Shown: piece by piece, positions 27,078 to 36,500 of the stretch | Layout: every line of letters starts with the position of its first letter | Position numbering within the stretch: position 1 is the first letter of the stretch | NCBI RefSeq assembly: GCF_000348985.1 | Contig: NC_035930.1 | Span: 124,001-188,000, forward strand | Direction of reading: 5' to 3' | Length of the DNA stretch: 64,000 bases | Source: Huiozyma naganishii CBS 8797 | Taxonomy: Eukaryota; Ascomycota; Saccharomycetes; Saccharomycetales; Saccharomycetaceae | Translations under genes and position numbers: made by a program | The notes under the pieces: generated by a model | The model's database searches: none | What the model was told of the DNA's origin: nothing | What the model saw: the letters and a program-made list of their open reading frames with translations, nothing else

Positions 27078-29627
27078 CTAAGCGTAACGGCTCAACTTAC
27101 TTGGGAGGCTGTTCATTGACTGGTTTGATGACCTTGAATTTGGAGCGAACGGATCATGGACGTTCTTGTTCTTGTTCTTGTTTTTTGTCACTCTTGGAAA
27201 AAAGCTAGAGATGACAGATTTCCCACTGCTGTCTGCAGCTTCATTCAAAGTTTGAGGGGCCGACATGTTACCAATTGCGTATTTAGCAAAAATCAAACCG
27301 ATTAGCCCTATCGCAATAAGAACACCAAGAATCCCAAACCACCATGCAATTGACGAGTCTTGTCCTGGGACTTTGACGTTCATGCCGAAAAGACCAGTAA
27401 TCACATTCAGAGGAACCAGAATTGTACCTACCATTGTTGCGTAACCTAACAACTCCGTTACCTTATTGTTGGAGTTGAACGACTCAACTTGTAATTGGGC
27501 CAGGTAATTGGTATGTGATCTGGAAAAAATCTTCTCATAGGCCGCCAGATTTTGATACATGGTCAGTAAATGATCTTGAATATCGCCCAAATACATAGCA
27601 ATATCACCTCTGGGTTGAATCTTGTACTCGGCATTTTCTCCCGCTTGTAGATTGGCGATATTAATATCTGAAGTCAAGGCGGGACCAATACCATTGGCCT
27701 CGTCCTGGCACCTCTTGGCAAACATTTTAATAACGTCCGCCTTCCCACTCAACAGCCTCATTAGCGTCATGGTTTTCCTTCTACTCTCACCAATTCTTTG
27801 CAACATAACGGAAAAGTTTATGTCTCGAACCATAAACACAGAATCCTCAATAACATCGGCCTCGTACTCAACAGACTGAATAACAGGCGCAAAACTATCA
27901 GTGATATCATCGATTAGAGCGTAACACATCCAATCTGAGTTCACATTGACGTAATCTCTCAACTGTCTTACACGTCTTCTCACGTTAGCACAATGTTCAA
28001 TAGGACGAAAATGAAAAGTCAACATACCGCCCCTGAAGACAACAAGGTACACATTAATGGGTTCCAAAAAATCCTCAGACTCCTTGTCGGCCTCAAACGT
28101 GTGGAAACAGACAAAGTAGTATGACTTGAACAGCTCCACTTTTTCTCTTGTCTCCTGTATCCTAATATCTTCCGCGGTCAACGGATGAATTCCAAATGCC
28201 TTCGCAATGCACCTCATCTCATCGTCAGTGGGGCAGCTACAGTCCAACCACCAAGTCGGTTCACCTGCCTGGAAGAGATCGTAGAAAGATTGGCCTGGCT
28301 TCACCAATGAAGCAATATCACTTGCATGAACGGTCTCTTCGGTGTCAGAACGGAAAAACGAAAATCGGTTCGGAATTACGAAATTATTAATCCCATCAAA
28401 GTACTCAGGAGTAATACACTGTGGGGTGAAACTTGCTTCGTCGTCGCCCTCTACCTTGTATTTCCCACCAAAGGTCACTCCAGGTGTAGTACCTTCATCT
28501 GCTGCGTAGTTATCCTTTTTAACTTTTTCAAACGGTTTCTCCGACTCTTCCGCTAAGTGAGTTTCCTGTCCATTGTGCTGATGTGCCGGTGGTCTAGGAG
28601 TATACTTAAGGGCAGACGAAGACATTGACGATGTACTGAACGAGTTTCCTGACGACACGGAGGTAGGAGCCGTTACTCCAGGTGCCTTTTTCGTAGAGGA
28701 GATGTACTGTTCCCTCATTTGTTTTGTAGACTCGGCAAACTCCTCCAGTTCGTCAAAATCAACACCATTAATCCGCGTATGTAACTGAGGTGCCATTGGG
28801 AAACAAACATCCTCTTCTGTTTCCTGGGAGTCCCTTGAGTCCTGAGAGTTGTCACTGTCATAAGTTCCCCTGGTGGTCTCCCTTCTCATGTGCCCGTCGT
28901 TCTTCTCTGACGACTTAGTCTTGACCAATTTAATGACGTTACTTGGTGCAGAGACGATCGATCCAGTTCTTGTCCTTTTTCTTTGATGCAACGCTTCTGC
29001 TAATGAGTGAGTGTTGGATCCTAGGTGTGGTCGAGCAGGTGGCGAATTTGGACCAGCACTTTCAGGGCGAATTCCATCCAGGTTAGTATGGTGGCTCGGA
29101 TGCGGCGGAGACTGACTACTCACCGAAGTGATACAGTGTGCCAGCCGAGAGGGTCTTGTGGACGTGTTGAATTCGTGTAGTGCCATTGCAGCAGCCTCTC
29201 TCACGGGATCGGTACTTCCCTGTGTTTCATTACTGGGTACATTCTGAAGAGGTGGGAAGGATGATGTTTGCAAGCATGACTGATGTGAGTAGCGGCGGAA
29301 ACGTTGCCTAGTAGGAGGGATATTGTTGGATGAAGACGAGGTCTCCACGTGGGCTAGCTGGGGTGGCGTAGAAAGCGGATCCTCTGGCGTCATCTTACTA
29401 TTCTTCCGGCGTTTGCCCTTCTTTTTGGAGGCAGAGCATCCGTATTTCTTACCCTCGTGCTCTTTACTGGTATTGATATCATCGAAATCGGGATGTTGCC
29501 TATGGTCGTACAGTTCGTTGTGATCTTGAGTTTTCATCGACACCATGGAACTGCCCAAAGACATAGAATTCGAAGCGTTAGAGTCTGAACTCGAGTCAGA
29601 ATGCGCTGAATTAATAGAGTCTGCCAT
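27078..29627 (-). CDS. ALR1: Alr1-type plasma-membrane magnesium transporter
   Basis: An 849-residue CorA-family channel, the same size as S. cerevisiae Alr1 (859), which imports Mg2+ and other divalent cations. A long Ser-rich cytosolic N-terminus with many possible phosphorylation sites is followed by the conserved helical core (FYDLFQAGEPTWWLDC, VIEDSVFMVR) and two membrane helices, with GMN at 748-750 followed by VKVPGQDSSIAWWFG. The C-terminal tail contains a Lys-Asn repeat. Magnesium supply controls Alr1 at the level of protein turnover in S. cerevisiae. It occupies the place of MSS11 between PAH1 and INP2. Alr1 and Alr2 cannot be told apart from sequence alone; Mnr2 is less similar. 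Confidence 0.92.
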   Translation of the reverse strand: MADSINSAHSDSSSDSNASNSMSLGSSMVSMKTQDHNELYDHRQHPDFDDINTSKEHEGKKYGCSASKKKGKRRKNSKMTPEDPLSTPPQLAHVETSSSSNNIPPTRQRFRRYSHQSCLQTSSFPPLQNVPSNETQGSTDPVREAAAMALHEFNTSTRPSRLAHCITSVSSQSPPHPSHHTNLDGIRPESAGPNSPPARPHLGSNTHSLAEALHQRKRTRTGSIVSAPSNVIKLVKTKSSEKNDGHMRRETTRGTYDSDNSQDSRDSQETEEDVCFPMAPQLHTRINGVDFDELEEFAESTKQMREQYISSTKKAPGVTAPTSVSSGNSFSTSSMSSSALKYTPRPPAHQHNGQETHLAEESEKPFEKVKKDNYAADEGTTPGVTFGGKYKVEGDDEASFTPQCITPEYFDGINNFVIPNRFSFFRSDTEETVHASDIASLVKPGQSFYDLFQAGEPTWWLDCSCPTDDEMRCIAKAFGIHPLTAEDIRIQETREKVELFKSYYFVCFHTFEADKESEDFLEPINVYLVVFRGGMLTFHFRPIEHCANVRRRVRQLRDYVNVNSDWMCYALIDDITDSFAPVIQSVEYEADVIEDSVFMVRDINFSVMLQRIGESRRKTMTLMRLLSGKADVIKMFAKRCQDEANGIGPALTSDINIANLQAGENAEYKIQPRGDIAMYLGDIQDHLLTMYQNLAAYEKIFSRSHTNYLAQLQVESFNSNNKVTELLGYATMVGTILVPLNVITGLFGMNVKVPGQDSSIAWWFGILGVLIAIGLIGLIFAKYAIGNMSAPQTLNEAADSSGKSVISSFFPRVTKNKNKNKNVHDPFAPNSRSSNQSMNSLPSKLSRYA

Positions 29628-30757
29628 TTTTCAAATGATGAAAATTCGATTAGCAGATGTGTAGATCGCGATGACTTCTTGGAAAAGGTAATATTGATAC
29701 ACTATAAAATAAATGGATGATCAATCAACCAATTTTAGCATTAATGTTCTTCAGCGGCAGTTACCAATACTATCTGATTGGTTCTCCGATGGTTACTGGA
29801 TAGCTTATTTTTTTTTAACAATGTGTAGTAGCAGGATACTTCTCTTATTTCCGAAATTCACAAAAAAAGAGGGAGAATTTTATTTTTTCTAGGCGCTGGG
29901 ACTGTACATTTATACCTAAGCTTTAATTAGGACAGTAATTAGTACCCTTTATCAGCCCATGAACTGTTAAAACGATATTAATGAGTTTTCTACAGAAGGT
30001 AGCAAAACAGCGAGAAATACCATCCGAGAATCATCAGACCGAAAATTTTTCGTTAATCTTATAAAAAAAATAGTCGAGCGCCGTACAAAAATATCTTTTA
30101 CTCCCTCTCTCTGTTGTCCCCCCCTCTTTTAAGCAGCAGAGTCAGCAGAGTTCGTATTGAAGTGTCACAAAAGTGGAAGTGTGTTCCGTGAGAGGGACCG
30201 CTGGATAGTAGGCTTTTTGGGATTTGTAGTACGATGGGTGTTGTGTGGCTGCTGCTATGAGAGTTGCTCGACCTTTCTGGGAAGCAATTTGACCGGAAGT
30301 ATGCTGGAAGTATCCCGAAAATTGTCACACGTGGTATATTTGTCTAATCCTTGATGGGTTGTGACATTTACTTCCGCACCCCCTAGACTTTACGTCAGAT
30401 GGTGGAGATTTTCTACGTATAATTGTACGAATGTTCCGCGGGTGTGTTGGAACGCTTGAGGGAGGAAGCAAAATTCTGGTGTTGCCACTCTCTCTGCATG
30501 CTTATTTACGCCAAGATACTTCTCTTTTTTTCAATTCCAGCCCCAATTACCCATAAAGTGGTTCAATTCTTTTCTTGAACAAGACAACTAGCACAGGGTG
30601 CTGTTCGGTCTTTGCCGAAAGGCCCTCAATAGGTGCGGTGTAAAGCGTCGGTCAAAACCATCGGGATTAAACAGTAATTGGTTCTGATCCTAGGGTAAAT
30701 CTCCCAAAAATTGCAGTATAAGGTGAACCATCATTCTGCCGAAAATGTAAATTACCC
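29628..30757. other. Intergenic, ALR1 promoter to tRNA-Val
   Basis: A 1.13-kb gap upstream of ALR1 and of the tRNA gene. It contains T-rich and A-rich runs (29806-29818, 29870-29890, 30060-30070) and a pyrimidine-rich tract near 30100-30127. The longest frames are about 76 codons and look random. No long terminal repeat or transposon remnant could be made out, although tRNA flanks are favoured Ty targets. MSS11, which follows PAH1 in S. cerevisiae, is not here. Confidence 0.5.
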
Positions 30758-30831
30758 GGTTTCGTGGTCTAGTCGGTTATGGCATCTGCTTAACACGCAG
30801 AACGTCCCCAGTTCGATCCTGGGCGAAATCA
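30758..30831 (+). tRNA. tV(AAC): tRNA-Val (anticodon AAC)
   Basis: A 74-nt intron-less tRNA. The acceptor stem pairs GGTTTCG with CGAAATC (one G-U pair), with discriminator A. The anticodon loop is TTAACAC with AAC at 30792-30794. The A box (TGGTCTAGTCGG) and B box (GTTCGATCCTG) are intact. The sequence reads as the yeast tRNA-Val(AAC). Confidence 0.97.
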
Positions 30832-30832
30832 G

Positions 30833-30840
30833 TTTTTTTT
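30833..30840 (+). terminator. RNA polymerase III terminator of tRNA-Val
   Basis: A run of eight T beginning two bases after the tRNA 3' end. Confidence 0.9.
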
Positions 30841-30907
30841 GCAGCTCTTTTTCGGGCCCTCGAAGAAATGTCCGTTTTCGGTTTGAGATGTAAACAAAGG
30901 GAAAAAT

Positions 30908-30922
30908 AGAGAGAGAGAGAGA
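30908..30922. repeat. (GA)n microsatellite
   Basis: An uninterrupted GA dinucleotide run of about seven units in the INP2 upstream region, between the tRNA and the gene. Confidence 0.8.
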
Positions 30923-31082
30923 CGCAGGATCGTTGATCTGTGCTTAATTTTTTCTTCAAGCTATCACTTGACAGCTCGAGTATGCGATGTACGTTACTCT
31001 TGAATAGTTTTTACTCAAAACGCCCCATCATTCGCTTATTACTTCTTCACCGAACAATCCCCCATTTCCTTTGCTGGCCACA

Positions 31083-33083
31083 ATGGCTTGGCGTAACGAG
31101 CATACATTCCATGCCCTTCCTGGACTGAAAATTTTTGGCGCTAAAGTTGCAACCTCTAAGGCTACTTGTTCAAACGGGCAGGTGGGAAGCCTTCGCACCG
31201 GATATGATGACCCCCAATTGGAAACAGATTCTAAGCGGGCCGAAGTATTGAATGACTATTCGCCTACCGTGGTCAACGATGATATATTCGGGGACCAACA
31301 GGGACTTCTTCATGAACCGCACGAAAGTGCAGTCACTAACCCTCTCATCGAAAATGTATTTAAGAACCTGCCGTTTGCTTCCGGTGATCAATTTCTAGAG
31401 GAGTTCCAATACACTATAGTAACGAGCAACCTACTGAACGAGACCAACAGGTATAGACATCACTTGAATCTGAAGAAATCGATTCTGGATTTCCATAACC
31501 AAATTCACGTGGAACAGCATCACGACATCCCTACTAAGTATGGGCTGTTGAAATCTGCTAAGAACCGAAGGTACCTCTTATGCAAAAATTTCAACTACAA
31601 CACAATTGTGCTGGCTTGTCTTAGACTTTTGATGAAAATGCGGAGATGGTCCAATTCGCGAGCGAGGGCAAGAGTTACCACAATTATATTGATAGCATTG
31701 TATTTGACTTTCCAACAGGAAATCTTTTTTTCACAGTACACTAAATACAAAACACTGCGAAAGTTGAAAATGTTTCTGAGCCGTTTGAGTGGATTGGATT
31801 CATTGTTCCAAAAATTCCATCTATATTACAAAGAGTTGAAAAACCCAAGTTTTACAAGATTAGGTGATGACACCAAAGCGATCTCAACAACAGCAAAGAA
31901 TGTACTGGTCTCCAATCTAAACGCGGTTTTTTATAAGTTACGTTTTGAATTAGAGGGAATTTTGCCCTTAACAAACAAATGCACCCTTCGGAGATATTGT
32001 GATCTGTACGCTATAAAACAATCTGATATTGTGTTTTATTTGAACGAAGAACCCAAACATTTGACAGATAAAGCTTACCGAGTTAAACTGATTCAGAGAT
32101 TCTTCCTTTGTTGCCTGCTATCTTTGGAAATCACAACAGTAAAAAAGAGCCCTTCCAAAAACACTTTTTTTGATACACTTTTTGATGTTGAATACCAACC
32201 AGTTAGTGGGCCCAGGGGGTATTTCGCAAAACCAGTGAAAATATTCAACACGGCACTTACCGTACTGGATCGTTTGGAAAACTTCATGCATTCATCAACC
32301 TCGTCATTGACTGACTATAAGAGCTTCCTGGACTCAAAGGATAATTTGTGCCGAGAGAGTCAAGGTACAGCTTCCGCAGCCGGGCATGCCGACTATGACG
32401 CTAAAGTATCCCCCATATACAACCTACTGGAAACCTTTCAACAGCAACTAGGGAGCATAGACAGCCAACTGACAGATTCAGATAAGCATATCATACTCTA
32501 CAAATTGAAGAATCTCATTGATATTGTGGACGAACCAAATAAACATTCAACGTCTACGACCCATAGAAATTTAAACAACGAGAATCTGTTTGCATCTTCG
32601 AGGAGAGGAAGTGGGTTCCCCTTAGACGTTTTCAAAACTGAGGGTGGGGAGACATGTGCAAACAATGGAGTACCCAACGTGGAGACGCCGATAAATTTAA
32701 GCAAGAGAGTTGAAATTATTACAATTAATAGCGACGACGCCTCTCTTTCTGATCAATCTGAGGAGCCACCAAAGTCAGAATTCTTTTACAAACCGGTAGT
32801 ATTTGGAATAGATGATACCAACAGAGGCTGCCAAAATACACACACGTCCCGCCAAGCGCACCAACCTATTCCAAAATTGAGTGACGATGAACTCCGAAGA
32901 CGGCTGAACGAAAAGATCCACGATTTTGCTACAGAAAATAAAAACGGCAAGAGTAAACTGAGAGCGCAGAAATCCTTCGAATTGCTCAAGAGGCGACAAC
33001 GAGAGAACGCATCAAACAAGAAAAGCAACACAGAGGAATGCATTCCGGTGATCTATGAAATGAGATCTTTACTGGAGTCCTGA
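31083..33083 (+). CDS. INP2: Peroxisome inheritance factor Inp2
   Basis: A 666-residue protein (705 in S. cerevisiae). Inp2 is a peroxisomal membrane receptor that binds the tail of myosin Myo2 and carries peroxisomes into the bud. A hydrophobic segment (TTIILIALYLTF) near residue 200 follows a very basic stretch and fits a membrane anchor; the rest is helical and charged, with a Ser/Asp-rich tail. The start is the ATG at 31083; the frame extends a few codons upstream only from a TTG. The family diverges fast, so the call leans on its position directly before DNF3 in the same direction, as YMR163C-YMR162C in S. cerevisiae. Confidence 0.82.
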   Translation: MAWRNEHTFHALPGLKIFGAKVATSKATCSNGQVGSLRTGYDDPQLETDSKRAEVLNDYSPTVVNDDIFGDQQGLLHEPHESAVTNPLIENVFKNLPFASGDQFLEEFQYTIVTSNLLNETNRYRHHLNLKKSILDFHNQIHVEQHHDIPTKYGLLKSAKNRRYLLCKNFNYNTIVLACLRLLMKMRRWSNSRARARVTTIILIALYLTFQQEIFFSQYTKYKTLRKLKMFLSRLSGLDSLFQKFHLYYKELKNPSFTRLGDDTKAISTTAKNVLVSNLNAVFYKLRFELEGILPLTNKCTLRRYCDLYAIKQSDIVFYLNEEPKHLTDKAYRVKLIQRFFLCCLLSLEITTVKKSPSKNTFFDTLFDVEYQPVSGPRGYFAKPVKIFNTALTVLDRLENFMHSSTSSLTDYKSFLDSKDNLCRESQGTASAAGHADYDAKVSPIYNLLETFQQQLGSIDSQLTDSDKHIILYKLKNLIDIVDEPNKHSTSTTHRNLNNENLFASSRRGSGFPLDVFKTEGGETCANNGVPNVETPINLSKRVEIITINSDDASLSDQSEEPPKSEFFYKPVVFGIDDTNRGCQNTHTSRQAHQPIPKLSDDELRRRLNEKIHDFATENKNGKSKLRAQKSFELLKRRQRENASNKKSNTEECIPVIYEMRSLLES

Positions 33084-33559
33084 CCCCACTACAATACACA
33101 CAGAGTAATAAAAGTCTGCTCATGAATAAGCGATACAGTTCTAAATAGATATTTATATTCCAACGACAAGAGATCCTCGATCGTAACGGTCTCTGGTGAA
33201 CAATGATTAAAACGTTTACATAACGCTCCCAAAAAAAAAAAAAGAAAGAGAAATGCTGCAAAAAGGAAAAAAGAAAAGAATGTTAGTTAATACTAAACCG
33301 CTTACATGTGATCGTTCAAGTGCCTCCAAGTGTCTAAAGTATCAATCCATCCTTCCGATAGAGTTCGGAGACCCTTTTGGTCAACACAACCGCTTTTTAC
33401 CGTGATTTGCTTCATTGCATAAGCTTTGAGTTTGAGCTTCGAGACTTTCCACTTGCGATACTAACAAGGCTGTAACCTATTGTTAACTAGGCACAGGAAA
33501 ACGGCGCAGAAACTAACCCTATACACCGAGTGTTTGATAGAAATTGATACTGCGTCCTT
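33084..33559. other. Intergenic, INP2 to DNF3
   Basis: A 476-bp gap with a run of 13 A at 33231-33243 and a purine-rich stretch to 33290. A TACTAAC branch-point match lies at 33459-33465, but no 5' splice site is visible upstream, so an intron in the 5' leader is not supported. Confidence 0.45.
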
Positions 33560-36500
33560 ATGCTATCCGAAAACCAGGATGTGAAGAGAAAGAGGGCCAA
33601 TTCGCTTAGAACACAAATGTTCAATAAACATCTGTACAGCAAATTCACCGGTACTGCCACAGACGCTAATGACAGTAACGAAACGGAAGAGGTTGAACTA
33701 GATGAAGTCGAGAACAATGAAGGGAACTTTTCCTCGAGTAACGGATTTTTCGCTATACAAGAGGATCTTTTCGAGGACGAAGAAGACGTGCAAGACGGCC
33801 TGGAACAGAAAACGCCGAACAAATCGCACAAAATAAACTTACTTACCAGGATCTTGGACTTGTTTTTGGATAGAAGGCGAATGTTGCGTTCCGAAAATGG
33901 AAGACATATACCCATATCGTTAGATCATTCCACGGAAGAGTATACAGGTTTTGTACACAGCAAAAGCGGCTTACTTATTGATGAGCGAACTAACAGACCG
34001 TATATCAACAACGCTATAACATCATCCAGATACACAGTATACTCTTTCCTGCCGAAACAATTCTTTGCACAGTTCTCTAAGCTTGCCAATACATACTTCC
34101 TGGTGATTGCCATTCTACAAATGATTCCGGGATGGTCTACGACTGGTACGTACACAACCATTGTCCCTCTTTTGATTTTCATGGCGATATCCATGGCAAG
34201 AGAAGCATACGATGATTTCAGGAGACATATACTAGACCGCGCGGAAAACAGGAAATTATGCAAAGTTTTAGTAAAGGATCGAAGGACAACACCTGAACTG
34301 GACTCGACTGATCCAAACGAGACTGACTCAAAAGATCAAGGTACCCACTTCACAAATTTCAAACTCTTAGCGAATAACCACAACGTTTATCTTGCAGATA
34401 CCGAATGGAAAGACCTAAGAGTAGGCGACTTCATACTGTTGCAACAGGATGAATGGGTACCTGCAGACATACTGTTACTAACTTGCGATGGAGAAAATAA
34501 CGAGAGTTTTATAGAAACTATGGCGCTAGATGGTGAAACAACTCTGAAAAATAGGGTGCCACATCAAGAATTGCACAAGATAGCTTGTTCCGCTTCAGGG
34601 TTGGCTAACATTAATGCAAGAATGACATTGGAAGATCCCAATAACGATTTGTATAATTTTGAGGGTAATCTAGAACTGCACGATACCCAAAACAACACGT
34701 TGAAAGAATATCCGTTGGGTCCCGAGAACATTGTATACAGGGGCAGTATAGTAAGGAACACACAATACATCGTTGGCATGGTCATATATAGTGGTGAAGA
34801 AACAAAGGTGAGGATGAATGCAATCAAAAACCCGCGGACGAAAGCGCCTAAGTTGCAAAAACAGATTAATATAATTATCGCATTTCTGGTGTTTGTCGTT
34901 GCAACAATATCTTTATTTTCTTATCTAGGACATGTCTTGGCCAATAAGGGTTCAATTGATGGAAATAAAGCATGGTACCTATGGGAAGAAGATGCGGGCC
35001 CCGCAGCAACTATCATGTCATTCATTATCATGTATAACACTATGATCCCACTGTCGCTATATGTTTCCATGGAAATCGTAAAAGTGGCTCAGAGCAAATT
35101 GATGGAGTGGGATATTGACATGTATTACGAAGAAACGGACACCCCATTTGAAGCAAGAACAGCCACTATTCTAGAAGAGCTAGGACAGGTGTCGTACATA
35201 TTTAGCGATAAAACAGGTACGCTAACAGACAACAAGATGATCTTCAGAAAATTCACACTATTGGGATCTTCTTGGGTTCATAACATCGAACCCGCAGAAT
35301 TAAATTCCGAAGAAAGTGGCTCAACTGATGTTGATATGGTTTCAGTAGACAATCAGAACATTTTGAACAGTTCTAACTTGGCTTCCCACATTAACAGACC
35401 CAATGAGATCTACAGTCACCATAGTCCTCGAACCTCCATAGAATACAAGGGTAATTCGTCAGCTACATATGCTGGAAGACCCAGCATGAGTTCGTTATTT
35501 GCGAAACAGAACCAATGGAGCGCAAAGAAACAAAGTTTACAAAACAATTTTATCACTCCCTTAACAGAAAACCTGAAAACTACTTTTGACTTGATCAAGT
35601 TTCTACAGATGTATCCAGATATGATGTTCTCCCAAAAAGCAAAATTTTTTATTTTGTCAATAGCATTGTGTCATGCTTGTATACCGAAAAGGGCTGACGG
35701 AGTGGATACAGAAGATGATGTGATTGAATACCAGTCCTCTTCTCCAGACGAATTAGCATTGATAACAGCTGCAAGGGATATGGGCTACGTTCTTACGAAC
35801 AGAAGTGGACAGACTTTAACTATTAAAACGTATCCTAATGGCTTTGATGCCTCCCCTGTTCTGGATGAATATGAGATACTTAATTACATTGACTTCAATT
35901 CCCACAGAAAGAGAATGTCAGTGTTGGTAAGAGTGCCTAATGAGAATAACAGAATACTGCTGATATGCAAAGGTGCAGATAATGTCATCTTAGAGCGTCT
36001 ACACAACAAAGATCTTGCGTTAGAAAAGCTAAACGATATTAATGACGTTGCAGCTGAGCGGAAAGAGGATGAGGCGGAACTTGTAATTCAACAAAGAAAG
36101 TCTCTTGAAAGGGTCGCATATGATGAAGGTATACCGCGATCATCTTTGCGTGGTTCGATGTCCAACGATGGTAGAGCCAGTATGTCTTTACAGGCGATCC
36201 GAAAGAGCGTTTATCAAAGGAACAAGAAGATTGATCCCGAGATGCAGATCGACACACTCGACGATGTGTTGGCTACTGTCAGAAAGGGCAGCAAAGACCT
36301 CGATGCTGTCGTTAACAAAAGTCGGAAATCCCTACATTTGCAGCAACTGAACAAATATGGCCCCAAAACGTCTATTGACATGAAGGTTCAAAACGAAATA
36401 GGTAATAATTTTAGGAGGAATGTCAAAGAGAACGCAGAAAGACCAACCTCAGTTTTGGAGTATATTGGTTCTGATGAGTTGATGCTAAATGAAGAATACG

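Noticed and set aside
29848..29856. TTTCCGAAA resembling centromere element CDEIII
   Set aside because: The flanking bases match the consensus poorly, there is no 80-bp highly AT-rich CDEII with a CDEI at the right distance, and no centromere lies at this place in syntenic yeasts.
30446..30757. TGTTGGAA start of a possible Ty long terminal repeat upstream of the tRNA
   Set aside because: No matching CCAACA end, no LTR-like body and no target duplication could be seen.
33459..33465. TACTAAC branch-point match upstream of DNF3
   Set aside because: No GTATGT or similar donor lies upstream at a suitable distance, and DNF3 has a good ATG with full homology.
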